The notes under the pieces are model-generated. The model was given only the letters and a program-made list of their open reading frames with translations, made no database searches and was not told where the DNA came from. Positions 1 to 6,583 of a DNA stretch of 6,583 bases are shown here, one piece after another (the stretch's first letter is position 1; each line of letters begins with the position of its first letter). Source of the DNA: Thiohalocapsa sp. (GTDB taxonomy: Bacteria > Pseudomonadota > Gammaproteobacteria > Chromatiales > Chromatiaceae); assembly GCF_019695415.1 (NCBI RefSeq), contig NZ_JAIFKJ010000540.1:1-6583 (forward strand). Reading direction: 5' to 3'. Both the position numbers and the translations under genes were made by a program.

Positions 1-49
1 GCACGCGGCAACGAGCGACGGCAGACTCCAGCCGCAGCGGTCTCGCCAT
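1..49 (-). CDS. 5' fragment of a probable REP-associated tyrosine transposase (RAYT, Y1_Tnp/IS200-like), cut by window edge
   Basis: Only the first 16 codons are inside the window. They start at ATG 49-47 and read MARPLRLESAVARCRV. The opening MARPLRLE is the typical start of RAYT proteins, single-strand DNA transposases that process palindromic repeats in proteobacterial genomes; the usual continuation is roughly F-x-G-A-x-Y-H-V. Here those positions read S-A-V-A-R-C-R-V, so the match weakens quickly and the copy may be divergent or decaying. A strong ribosome binding site (GGAGGTG) lies 5 bp upstream. A GGGTCAG repeat array sits 72-130 bp upstream on the same strand, which fits RAYT genes being flanked by their own repeats. 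The catalytic HUH and tyrosine residues would lie outside the window and cannot be checked. The family call rests on a very short match. Confidence 0.5.
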   Translation of the reverse strand, partial: MARPLRLESAVARCRV

Positions 50-54
50 CTGCC

Positions 55-61
55 CACCTCC
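55..61 (-). promoter_or_regulatory. Strong ribosome binding site of the transposase-like gene
   Basis: The minus strand reads GGAGGTG followed by a 5-bp spacer and ATG at 49-47. This near-complete anti-16S match supports a real translation start even though only 16 codons of the gene are visible. Confidence 0.5.
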
Positions 62-120
62 AGGACGCCTTGCCGCCACGAAGGGTAACGCCGCGTGCCC
101 GGGTGTGCAATGTGAGACCT

Positions 121-178
121 GACCCTAACCCTCTGACCCTCTGCTGACCCTCTGACCCTGACCCTCGTCCGACCCTCA
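121..178 (-). repeat. Tandem array of GGGTCAG-like short units
   Basis: On the plus strand GACCCT occurs at 121-126, 135-140, 146-151, 154-159, 160-165 and 171-176, with a variant AACCCT at 127-132. On the minus strand this is a run of AGGGTC/GGGTCAGA units with irregular 6-11 bp spacing. The first unit, read on the minus strand, contains the TGA stop of the GNAT gene (178-176), so the array begins exactly where that gene ends. Its other end faces the transposase-like start. From memory, GGGTCAGA motifs are common beside RAYT genes in proteobacteria, so it may be a degenerate RAYT-associated repeat. The spacing is too short and irregular for CRISPR. Confidence 0.75.
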
Positions 179-715
179 GCCCAGCAGCGCGGCAATCTGC
201 CGAGCGGCCAGGAACATCGGCAATGGCTCGGGGCGGTCGCCGAGCGCGCCTTGCAGCACTGTCAGCGGGCGAAAGCCGAGCTTGCGGTAGAAATCCACCG
301 CCTCCGCCTTGGCATCGACGACGACACCGACGCAGCCGAATCGCTCGCGCAGCTCCAGCGCCAACTTGAGCGCAAACCTGAGCAGCAGCTTGCCGACGCC
401 TTGCCCCTGCGCCCTCAGGTCCACCGCCAGACGCGACATGCGCAGGATCGGCAAGGGATAGGTGGGCAAGCGCTTGCAGGTCTGTTCAGAGACCGTCTCG
501 CCTGCCAGCTCTCCCGGGCTCACCGTGACGAAACCGAGCAAGCGGTCGCCGACCAGGGCGATGTACGTCGTGCCGATGTGGTGCCGAAACTGGTTCTGTC
601 CGGCGTAGCGCTGAAAGAACCGGTCGAGCTCGACATTGCCGCAGGAGAAGGCGGAACGGTCATCGGCCCGATCCAGCGGCCGGACGACGACCTCCCGAAG
701 GTCGAGATCAGGCAT
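176..715 (-). CDS. GNAT-family acetyltransferase, probable type II toxin (TacT/AtaT-like)
   Basis: The 179-residue protein has the layout of GNAT toxins, which acetylate the amino group of aminoacyl-tRNAs and block translation. Near the N-terminus it has FSCGNVELDRFFQRYAGQNQ (residues 23-42), matching the family pattern F-x-C-G-x-x-x-L-D-x-[FW] followed by A-x-x-N/Q. A central strand pair (TYIALVGDRLLGFVTVSPGE) is followed by the acetyl-CoA-binding motif RLAVDLRAQGQGVGKLLL (Q-x-x-G-x-G at about 101-108). The C-terminal FYRKLGF holds the usual catalytic tyrosine (about Tyr143). I chose ATG at 715-713; a GTG one codon upstream (718-716) is equally possible. The start overlaps the antitoxin stop by 8 bp, which implies translational coupling and makes the pair a toxin-antitoxin unit. 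The catalytic motifs look intact. tRNA as substrate is inferred from the family. Confidence 0.87.
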   Translation of the reverse strand: MPDLDLREVVVRPLDRADDRSAFSCGNVELDRFFQRYAGQNQFRHHIGTTYIALVGDRLLGFVTVSPGELAGETVSEQTCKRLPTYPLPILRMSRLAVDLRAQGQGVGKLLLRFALKLALELRERFGCVGVVVDAKAEAVDFYRKLGFRPLTVLQGALGDRPEPLPMFLAARQIAALLG

Positions 716-974
716 CACCCCGCATCAGCTCGCGCAGCGCCTCGCTCGGGGGCGCTTGCGACTCGAGCTCGGCGACGATGTCGTCGAAGGATTGCCGGCT
801 CAGGATCAGCCTAGCCGGCACCACAATGTCGTCCGGAATCTCCCGCAGCGCCGCGAGATGGTGCTGGAGCGCATCCTCGATGAGGCGGGCCTTGGTGATG
901 CCGCGTTGCCGCACGAAGCTCTCGATCTGGCGTCGCGTCTCGTCCGAAATGTGCGCTGAGATCTGTGTCGCCAT
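708..974 (-). CDS. Ribbon-helix-helix antitoxin of the GNAT toxin
   Basis: This is an 88-residue protein. Residues 1-42 (MATQISAHISDETRRQIESF and onward) fit a ribbon-helix-helix DNA-binding fold: a short beta strand (TQISAHIS), helix 1 (DETRRQIESFVRQRG) and helix 2 (TKARLIEDALQHHLAAL). Such proteins dimerise, bind a palindromic operator and repress their own operon. Residues 56-86 (ILSRQSFDDIVAELESQAPP and on to ALRELM) resemble the neutralising tail of TacA/DUF1778 antitoxins, which wraps the GNAT toxin. ATG at 974-972 is preceded by GGTGA with a 7-bp spacer. The stop overlaps the toxin start. A large AT-rich palindrome lies 12 bp upstream and is the likely operator. The pairing with a GNAT gene makes the antitoxin role much more likely than a stand-alone regulator. 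Confidence 0.85.
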   Translation of the reverse strand: MATQISAHISDETRRQIESFVRQRGITKARLIEDALQHHLAALREIPDDIVVPARLILSRQSFDDIVAELESQAPPSEALRELMRGDA

Positions 975-985
975 GATTGAATCAC

Positions 986-1011
986 CGGTCTCTACAAATT
1001 TGTAGAAACCG
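986..1011. promoter_or_regulatory. Probable operator palindrome of the toxin-antitoxin operon
   Basis: A perfect 16-bp palindrome, TCTACAAATTTGTAGA, occupies 991-1006. Allowing one mismatched pair, it extends to 13-bp arms (986-1011). It lies 12 bp upstream of the antitoxin ATG and is strikingly AT-rich within GC-rich surroundings. Ribbon-helix-helix antitoxins bind such inverted repeats to repress their operon, and conditional cooperativity with the toxin would tune this. I could not fit a convincing -35/-10 pair around it, so the promoter is not called separately. Confidence 0.7.
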
Positions 1012-1185
1012 ACACTAACACAACGGACACGCCGCCGCAGCAGCCTCTGGGCGATCAGAGCGCTCGCGCCCCTCAAGCACCACGTACCGGGGTCCCACGC
1101 CGCTGGTGCCACGCACCCCCGGAGCGGTTCAACCACGCAGCGACGCTGCAGGATGGGCGCGAGATGGCAAGATGAAAATTCGCAC

Positions 1186-1210
1186 AACGACGCGACGATG
1201 CGACGACGCA
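1186..1210. repeat. CGA-rich low-complexity patch
   Basis: The plus strand runs through repeated CGA/ACG triplets (AACGACGCGACGATGCGACG and on). The array is short and imperfect and has no coding signal on either strand. Confidence 0.5.
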
Positions 1211-1216
1211 AAGGGG

Positions 1217-1235
1217 GCGGGCATGCGGCACCCGC
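1217..1235 (-). terminator. Weak candidate terminator hairpin after the ATPase operon
   Basis: On the minus strand GCGGGTG-CCGCA-TGCCCGC can form a 7-bp stem (five Watson-Crick pairs and two G-U pairs) with a 5-base loop, 35 bp past the stop of subunit A. It is followed by CCCCTTT, so the U tract is only three bases. It could be a weak terminator or simply a repeat-derived hairpin. Confidence 0.3.
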
Positions 1236-1270
1236 TCCAACTGCAAACGTCCCACCTCGAGCTTCCCACT

Positions 1271-1285
<15 letters not shown>
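1236..1285 (-). repeat. Degenerate purine-rich repeat (AAGTTTGAAGT/GGGAAG type) running into the end of subunit A
   Basis: The minus strand reads GGAAGTTCAAGTTTGAAGTG, then GGAAGCTCGAGGTGGGACG and TTTGCAGTTGGA. These look like imperfect units built from AAGTTTGAAGT and GTGGGA(A/C)G. The repeat covers the last codons of subunit A (Glu-Val-Gln-Val-stop), so the protein's last four residues appear to be encoded by repeat sequence. Repetition is visible but degenerate. Confidence 0.5.
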
Positions 1286-3087
<1,802 letters not shown>

Positions 3088-3091
<4 letters not shown>

Positions 3092-3753
3092 GACGGGGCC
3101 TCTTGCGCTGCAGCCCGGATGGGTGTGCGGGCGCCGCCTCTTGGCTGGTGCCGGCCCTTGGCGAGCGCCAGCAGTCGCGCCTCGATACGGGCACGGTCTC
3201 GCAGCAGGCCCTCGAGGCTCATGTCCAGCACCGCGCCGCCGGCGGCGACCACAAGCCCGGCTTCCAGATCGCCGTCCGCGCGCAGCGCCGGCGGGGAGAT
3301 GCCGGCTTGCGCCAGCTGCGCCAACGCTGCTTCCCGCTCGGCCTGTGGCCAGCCGCCGGCGTGGCGGATGGTCCAACCGCGGCTGGGGAGCCGCTCGATG
3401 GCCTGCGCCAACGTCGTCTGCACCCAACGCCGACGCTGGTCCGGGTTGGACCAACGCTCTGCGAGCTGTGCCTGCAGCCGAGGCCAGGCGGCGGCGATGA
3501 GTCGCGCGTCAGCCTGCTCGCCGCGGCGGCGCTCGGCGGTGGCGCGCTCTGCGGCGGCAGCGCGCAGAATGCCCTCCGCGCGGCTGCGCTCGGCAACGAT
3601 GCGCTGATGCAGCGCTGCGCGCTCGCGTTGGTAGGCGTCTCTGACCATGGTCCGGGCGCGCTCGTCGGCCTCGGCGAGCAGGCGGCTGCAGACCTTGTCG
3701 CGCTCGTCTTCCACGAGCTTCAGCAGGGCGCGCTCGCGCTCTTCGGTGTTCAT
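3088..3753 (-). CDS. atpE: V/A-type ATPase peripheral-stalk subunit E
   Basis: This is a 221-residue protein. Residues 1-100 are charged, Ala/Arg/Glu-rich and heptad-like (ERERALLKLVEDERDKVCSR and onward), forming the long coiled coil of the outer stalk. The C-terminal globular part ends with the family-like pattern DLEAGLVVAAGGAVLDMSLE (162-181), then LLRDRARIEARLLALA, equivalent to the conserved G-x-V-V...G...D-x-(T/S)-L-E segment. Subunit E ties the catalytic head to membrane subunit I and prevents it co-rotating. Its usual coiled-coil partner G/H is not in the window. The start ATG 3753-3751 overlaps the F stop (ATGA); an earlier in-frame start at 3987 would lie inside F and adds low-complexity residues, so it is rejected. 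The Ala/Arg-rich tail after about residue 200 is longer than usual. The symbol refers to V-type atpE, not the F-type c subunit. Confidence 0.88.
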
Positions 3754-4067
3754 TCGGCTAACCCCAGCTGTTTCTTCAAGATGGCGGTGAGGTCCGCTGG
3801 CTCGACGCGGCCGCGGGCGTCCGCCACTACCACACAGGGCGGGCGCTGACTGGCCGCCGCCTCCTCCCGCAGCGCCGGTGGCAGATGCATCGCCCATTCG
3901 GCCGTGAGCACGATCAGCCCTACATCGCCGCTCCGGCGCAATGCACGCAGCAGCCCCGGCAGCTCGGCGGCCCGCGGCGTGTGACATTCGGCACCGGCGA
4001 GGCGCCAGCCGGCAGCGCTGACGGCGTCACCGATGAAGACGCACCGGACGGCGGTCTCGTCTGCCAT
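3750..4067 (-). CDS. atpF: V/A-type ATPase subunit F (small central-stalk/regulatory subunit)
   Basis: At 105 residues this matches the roughly 100-residue family. The N-terminus (VRCVFIGDAVSAAGWRLAGA, residues 7-26) corresponds to the conserved I-x-V-I-G-D...x-G-F-R-L-A-G pattern of the Rossmann-like domain. A second strand (GLIVLTAEWA, about 50-59) and third (PPCVVVADARG, about 75-85) follow, then a C-terminal helix (LTAILKKQLGL). F binds the D-subunit shaft of the rotor and modulates ATP hydrolysis. It starts 18 bp after the K stop with a poor Shine-Dalgarno match and ends in an ATGA overlap with E. D, its binding partner, is not in the window. The family call rests on the N-terminal motif, size and location. 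Confidence 0.88.
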   Translation of the reverse strand: MADETAVRCVFIGDAVSAAGWRLAGAECHTPRAAELPGLLRALRRSGDVGLIVLTAEWAMHLPPALREEAAASQRPPCVVVADARGRVEPADLTAILKKQLGLAE

Positions 4068-4085
4068 GGCGGTCGGTCCGCCCGC

Positions 4086-4442
4086 TCAGATCTTGTTCAG
4101 GATGAGCACCGAGACGATGAGCCCGTAGATCGCGATTCCCTCGGCGAGGCCCACCAGGATGATGACCCGGCCGAACAGCTCCGGCTTCTCGGTCAGCGCG
4201 CCCACCGAGGCCGCACCCACGGTGGCCACGGCATAAGCGGCGCCAAGCGCGCCGACGGTGGTCGCCAGTGCTGCGGCGACGAAGCCCCAACGCTGGACGC
4301 TCGGATCGATGATCCGCTCGGTGAGCTCCACTACCTCCGCCTGCGCGAAGGCCTGCGGCTGCCACAGCAACAGGCTCGCCAGCACCGCCACCAGCACGGC
4401 GGAGACGAATAGCGAGCCGGCGACGAGTACGGATTTGCTCAT
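4086..4442 (-). CDS. atpK: V/A-type ATPase proteolipid subunit K (rotor c-ring)
   Basis: This 118-residue membrane protein builds the ion-carrying rotor ring. Residues 5-27 form a hydrophobic N-terminal segment followed by AFAQA (31-35), which looks like a cleavable signal peptide and would leave a mature protein of about 85 residues. Two transmembrane helices follow: about 53-83 (glycine/alanine-rich, GALGAAYAVATVGAASVGAL) and about 91-116. The cytoplasmic loop TEKPELFG joins them. The ion-binding carboxylate is Glu101 in LVGLAEGIAIYGL. It is a single hairpin, unlike the duplicated four-helix eukaryotic or Enterococcus-type K. I see no helix-1 glutamine and no Thr/Ser right after the glutamate, features usual in sodium-binding rings, so proton coupling is favoured by inference. 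ATG at 4442 overlaps the I stop (ATGA) and has AGGAGGT upstream, which suits a subunit needed in many copies. Confidence 0.95.
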   Translation of the reverse strand: MSKSVLVAGSLFVSAVLVAVLASLLLWQPQAFAQAEVVELTERIIDPSVQRWGFVAAALATTVGALGAAYAVATVGAASVGALTEKPELFGRVIILVGLAEGIAIYGLIVSVLILNKI

Positions 4443-6280
4443 GACAGACCTCCTGTGACGACGGCGGGGGGCGCCGGCAGCGGGTTGAACACCCGCCCGG
4501 TGCCCTTGAGGAAACGGTTGAAGAACTCGAACAGCACGAGCCGCGTGGTCTGGATGGAGACCACGAGCCCCTCCAGCAGGATGACCACCAGATTGCCGAG
4601 GATCAGGATCAGCACGGCCGCCCACCAGGGAGCGGCGGCCGCCATGGTGACAATGGCCGCGGACAAGGCCGCATGGGCCAGCGCGAAGGCGCCGACGCGG
4701 GCGAAAGACAGGGTGTTGGTGAGCAGCTGCAGGCCACTCTCGGCGAGATGCCCCAGCGCGGCCAGCGCCCCCAGCAGCTTGTGCGCGAGCCAATAGGAGC
4801 CGGCGACGTACCAGGCGAGCCCCAGCAGCGCGATCCAACCCCCGATCCGACCCAGCCCGGCACCGGGGAGCGCGAGCATGCCCACCAGGCCGAGGTAGAG
4901 CACCAACATGCCGGCATCCACCGCGAGCCACCGGCGGATGCGTCCGGCAGCGAGCGCGCCGAAGCCGGCTAAGAGTTGACCCAGCGACAGCAACAGCACA
5001 GCGAACACCAGCGGCACCGCGAGCACGATCAGCGGGTGCTCCAGCGGATGCAGCCAGAGCGCCGGGATCACGTGCTCGACGCCGAACAGGCTGCCGAACA
5101 GAAAGCCGAAGAAGACCGCCGAGCCGCCGCAAAGCACCAAAAGCCGCGCCGCATCGAACCGGCGCATGAGCCAAAGCCCGAGCCCCACCAGCACCAGGCC
5201 CTGGCCGACGTCGCCGAACATGTAGCCGAACAGCAGCGGCACCACCACCGCCAGCAGGGGCGTCGGGTCGGCCTCATCGCCGCCGGGGACGCCGAGCGCC
5301 CGCGCGAAGAGCTCGAAGGGCCTGAGCCAGGCCGGGTTGTGCAGCACCTGGGGCGGACGCATGCCCTGCGGCGGTGGTGCGAATCTGAGCAGTGCACGGG
5401 TGCCAGCGCGCTCAAGGGCGTCGCTCAGCCGCACGCCCTCCAGGTCGTCGGTCCAGCCGGTGATCCACGCCAGATGCTCGCCCTGACGCTCCAGTGCGCC
5501 CACACGGCGGCTGAACCAGTCGAGCCAGATGGCCTCGCCCAGGCTCTCGTCCAAGGCGTACTCATCGAACAGACTGTCCAGCTCTGCGGTGAGGTGAACG
5601 ATCCGTCGGGAGAGAAAGCTCCGGCGGGCGCGAATGCGCGCGAGCGCGGTGACGGCATCCCCTTTGAGCCAAGACGGGCGCACCACGATGCGCCCGTGCT
5701 GGGCCTTCACCTGCGCCTTACCGGCCTCGAGCCGGTCTGTCGGGCCCAGGATCATCCAGCAGTCCTCGTCCGTCCAGGGCACGCTGCGCGCAAGCATGGG
5801 CTCGGGCAGCGTGAGTGCTGTGCCGGCGGGCAGAATGGCGCAGAAGGTGCCGAGCACCGGACCAGAGCCGGTCACCAGCGAGAAGTCCAGAGCGCTGCCG
5901 CGCACCTTGCCGATGATCTGCTCCAGCCACTTGAGCCCGGTCTGCTCCTCTTCACAGGCCTGCAGCTGGTCGATGAGCGGGTCCGCCTCCTGCTGCCAAG
6001 CGGCAATGCGTCCCAAAGCGCGCGCCATCACCTTTACGGGCGCCGCCTGAAGCGGGCCGCGGCGCAGGCGACCGCGCTGCCAGTAGCGCTGGTAGCGCTG
6101 CGCCAAGCGTTGGTACTCGGCAAGGCCTGCGGCGATGTCTGCCAACGGCTGGTGTACGGCCTCCGGGTCGCGCAGCTCGACTTCCACGGCACCGGTGCGC
6201 GCCAGCTCCGCCAGCGTGCGCACGGCCTCACTGCGGGGGCAGAGGACCTCGAACCAACGTGTGGCGACGGGCCGCAGCAT
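4439..6280 (-). CDS. atpI: V/A-type ATPase membrane stator subunit I
   Basis: This 613-residue protein has the two-part architecture of subunit I (V-type subunit a). Residues 1-330 form the cytoplasmic arm that contacts the peripheral stalks. From about 341 there are around eight hydrophobic membrane segments, opening with PTPLLAVVVPLLFGYMFGDV (339-358), the conserved P-x-x-x...F-G-x-M-F-G-D motif. The ion-pathway arginine is Arg528 in LSFARVGAFALAHAAL. The C-terminus carries LLEGLVVSIQTTRLVLFEFF (568-587), then NRFLKGTGRVFNPL, the typical end of the family with Glu570, Arg580 and Glu585. The stator half-channels formed here move ions to Glu101 of K. ATG at 6280 shares one base with the upstream stop (TGATG) and has GGGGAGG 7 bp upstream. 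The stop overlaps the K start. Length is near the usual 600-660; the N-terminal arm is weakly conserved, as is normal. Confidence 0.96.
   Translation of the reverse strand: MLRPVATRWFEVLCPRSEAVRTLAELARTGAVEVELRDPEAVHQPLADIAAGLAEYQRLAQRYQRYWQRGRLRRGPLQAAPVKVMARALGRIAAWQQEADPLIDQLQACEEEQTGLKWLEQIIGKVRGSALDFSLVTGSGPVLGTFCAILPAGTALTLPEPMLARSVPWTDEDCWMILGPTDRLEAGKAQVKAQHGRIVVRPSWLKGDAVTALARIRARRSFLSRRIVHLTAELDSLFDEYALDESLGEAIWLDWFSRRVGALERQGEHLAWITGWTDDLEGVRLSDALERAGTRALLRFAPPPQGMRPPQVLHNPAWLRPFELFARALGVPGGDEADPTPLLAVVVPLLFGYMFGDVGQGLVLVGLGLWLMRRFDAARLLVLCGGSAVFFGFLFGSLFGVEHVIPALWLHPLEHPLIVLAVPLVFAVLLLSLGQLLAGFGALAAGRIRRWLAVDAGMLVLYLGLVGMLALPGAGLGRIGGWIALLGLAWYVAGSYWLAHKLLGALAALGHLAESGLQLLTNTLSFARVGAFALAHAALSAAIVTMAAAAPWWAAVLILILGNLVVILLEGLVVSIQTTRLVLFEFFNRFLKGTGRVFNPLPAPPAVVTGGLS
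4448..4454 (-). promoter_or_regulatory. Strong ribosome binding site of subunit K
   Basis: The minus strand reads AGGAGGT with 5 bp to the ATG at 4442. The site lies inside the last codons of subunit I. Such a strong site would let K be translated more often than I, as the ring stoichiometry requires. Confidence 0.6.
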
Positions 6281-6583
6281 CAGGCGGCCTCCCCATGCGT
6301 CTTAACCGCCGGCACCGTCGGAAAGAGGGCACGATCCAGCAGGGCGCGGCGCAGGCGCTCCAAGTCCAGCGCCACCAGCGCCAAATAGGTGAAGGGTGCC
6401 GCCGGCGACAGCGCTAGGGCGTGGAAGCGAAAGCGCAGGCGCTCGCGCAGCTCCTGGCGGCGTGTCCAGGCACGTGCCGGGGGGCTCCCGCTAAAGGCAC
6501 TCAAGTGTGCGCCCAACAACTGTGCCAGAGCATCCAAATCGGCACGCACGGCGGCGCCAGGGCGCGGCCAGCGTTGGCGCCAG
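6280..6583 (-). CDS. 3' end of a probable V/A-type ATPase subunit C, cut by window edge
   Basis: An open frame runs in from the window edge and ends at TGA 6282-6280. The visible 100 residues are its C-terminus. An internal GTG at 6549 exists, but the frame stays open to 6583, so the true start lies outside. Near the end, FTYLALVALDLERLRRALLD resembles the final helix of the V-type C/d family (AC39), where a Tyr-Leu-Leu...Glu-x-x-x-Leu-Arg pattern is typical. Subunit C is the funnel-shaped socket coupling the D-F shaft to the K ring. Location beside I supports this; the arginine- and alanine-rich remainder does not discriminate. A diverged operon-specific protein is the alternative. Confidence 0.5.
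   Translation of the reverse strand, partial: WRQRWPRPGAAVRADLDALAQLLGAHLSAFSGSPPARAWTRRQELRERLRFRFHALALSPAAPFTYLALVALDLERLRRALLDRALFPTVPAVKTHGEAA

Larger units (their letters stand above)
975..1270. other. Gene-free spacer between ATPase subunit A and the toxin-antitoxin pair
   Basis: I see no convincing gene in these 296 bp. Short open frames on both strands have arginine- and serine-rich, low-complexity translations without recognisable motifs. Read down the minus strand from 1270, the spacer holds a purine-rich degenerate repeat adjoining the stop of A, a 7-bp hairpin, a CGA-rich patch, a loosely paired GC-rich inverted repeat (1087-1093 with 1115-1122), and finally the AT-rich palindrome before the antitoxin. 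It looks like a patchwork of decayed intergenic repeats plus the toxin-antitoxin control region. Confidence 0.65.

Noticed and set aside
121..178. CRISPR array or telomere-like repeat
   Set aside because: Units are 6-8 bp with no spacer-length intervals, so it is not CRISPR. The CCCTAACCCT stretch occurs once, by variation of the GACCCT unit.
1087..1122. GC-rich inverted repeat (CCGGGGT with ACCCCCGG) as a terminator
   Set aside because: The arms need a bulge, the loop is about 21 bases and no U tract follows on either strand.
1073..1255. 60-codon minus-strand open frame in the spacer
   Set aside because: It has no motif, covers the CGA-rich patch and hairpin, and has no convincing ribosome binding site.
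4443..5174. Upstream in-frame extension of subunit K into subunit I
   Set aside because: It overlaps the membrane domain of I out of frame. The start at 4442 has a strong ribosome binding site and the expected size.
4976..6388. Long plus-strand open frame (470 codons) opposite subunit I
   Set aside because: It lies antisense to a well-supported gene, and its His/Gln/Arg/Ala-rich translation shows no motif. Long antisense frames are expected in GC-rich coding DNA.

Overview
The window looks like chromosomal DNA of a GC-rich proteobacterium. Dense overlapping genes, the V/A-type ATPase operon, a GNAT toxin-antitoxin pair and a RAYT-type transposase start would fit a gammaproteobacterium such as a purple sulfur or related Chromatiales species, but that placement is inference. 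Every gene I can support lies on the minus strand, so the biological reading direction runs from position 6583 down to 1.

Positions 6583-1271 hold most of a V/A-type rotary ATPase operon. In transcription order these are the 3' end of a probable subunit C gene, the large membrane subunit I (stator), the proteolipid K (rotor ring), the small subunit F, the peripheral-stalk subunit E, and the catalytic subunit A. Four of the five junctions overlap (one TGATG and three ATGA), and the fifth gap is 18 bp, so the genes are probably cotranscribed and translationally coupled. Together they encode most of a membrane machine that couples ATP hydrolysis or synthesis to ion movement. Subunits B and D, which normally follow A directly, are not downstream of A here. 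They must lie upstream of the window, lie elsewhere, or be absent.

Positions 1270-975 are a gene-free stretch of about 296 bp. It holds degenerate purine-rich repeats that run into the stop codon of A, a CGA-rich low-complexity patch, a weak hairpin, and a sharp AT-rich palindrome just before the next gene.

Positions 974-176 encode a compact type II toxin-antitoxin pair: a ribbon-helix-helix antitoxin and an overlapping GNAT acetyltransferase toxin of the TacT/AtaT kind. The antitoxin's C-terminal tail resembles that of TacA (DUF1778) although its N-terminus looks like a different ribbon-helix-helix type. The palindrome in front of it is the likely operator.

Positions 178-1 carry a tandem array of GGGTCAG-like units that begins at the toxin's stop codon. 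Beyond it, at the window edge, is the ribosome binding site and first 16 codons of a gene whose start (MARPLRLE) is the hallmark of REP-associated tyrosine transposases (Y1_Tnp/IS200-like). The end of the ATPase operon therefore adjoins a repeat-rich, mobile-element-associated region.
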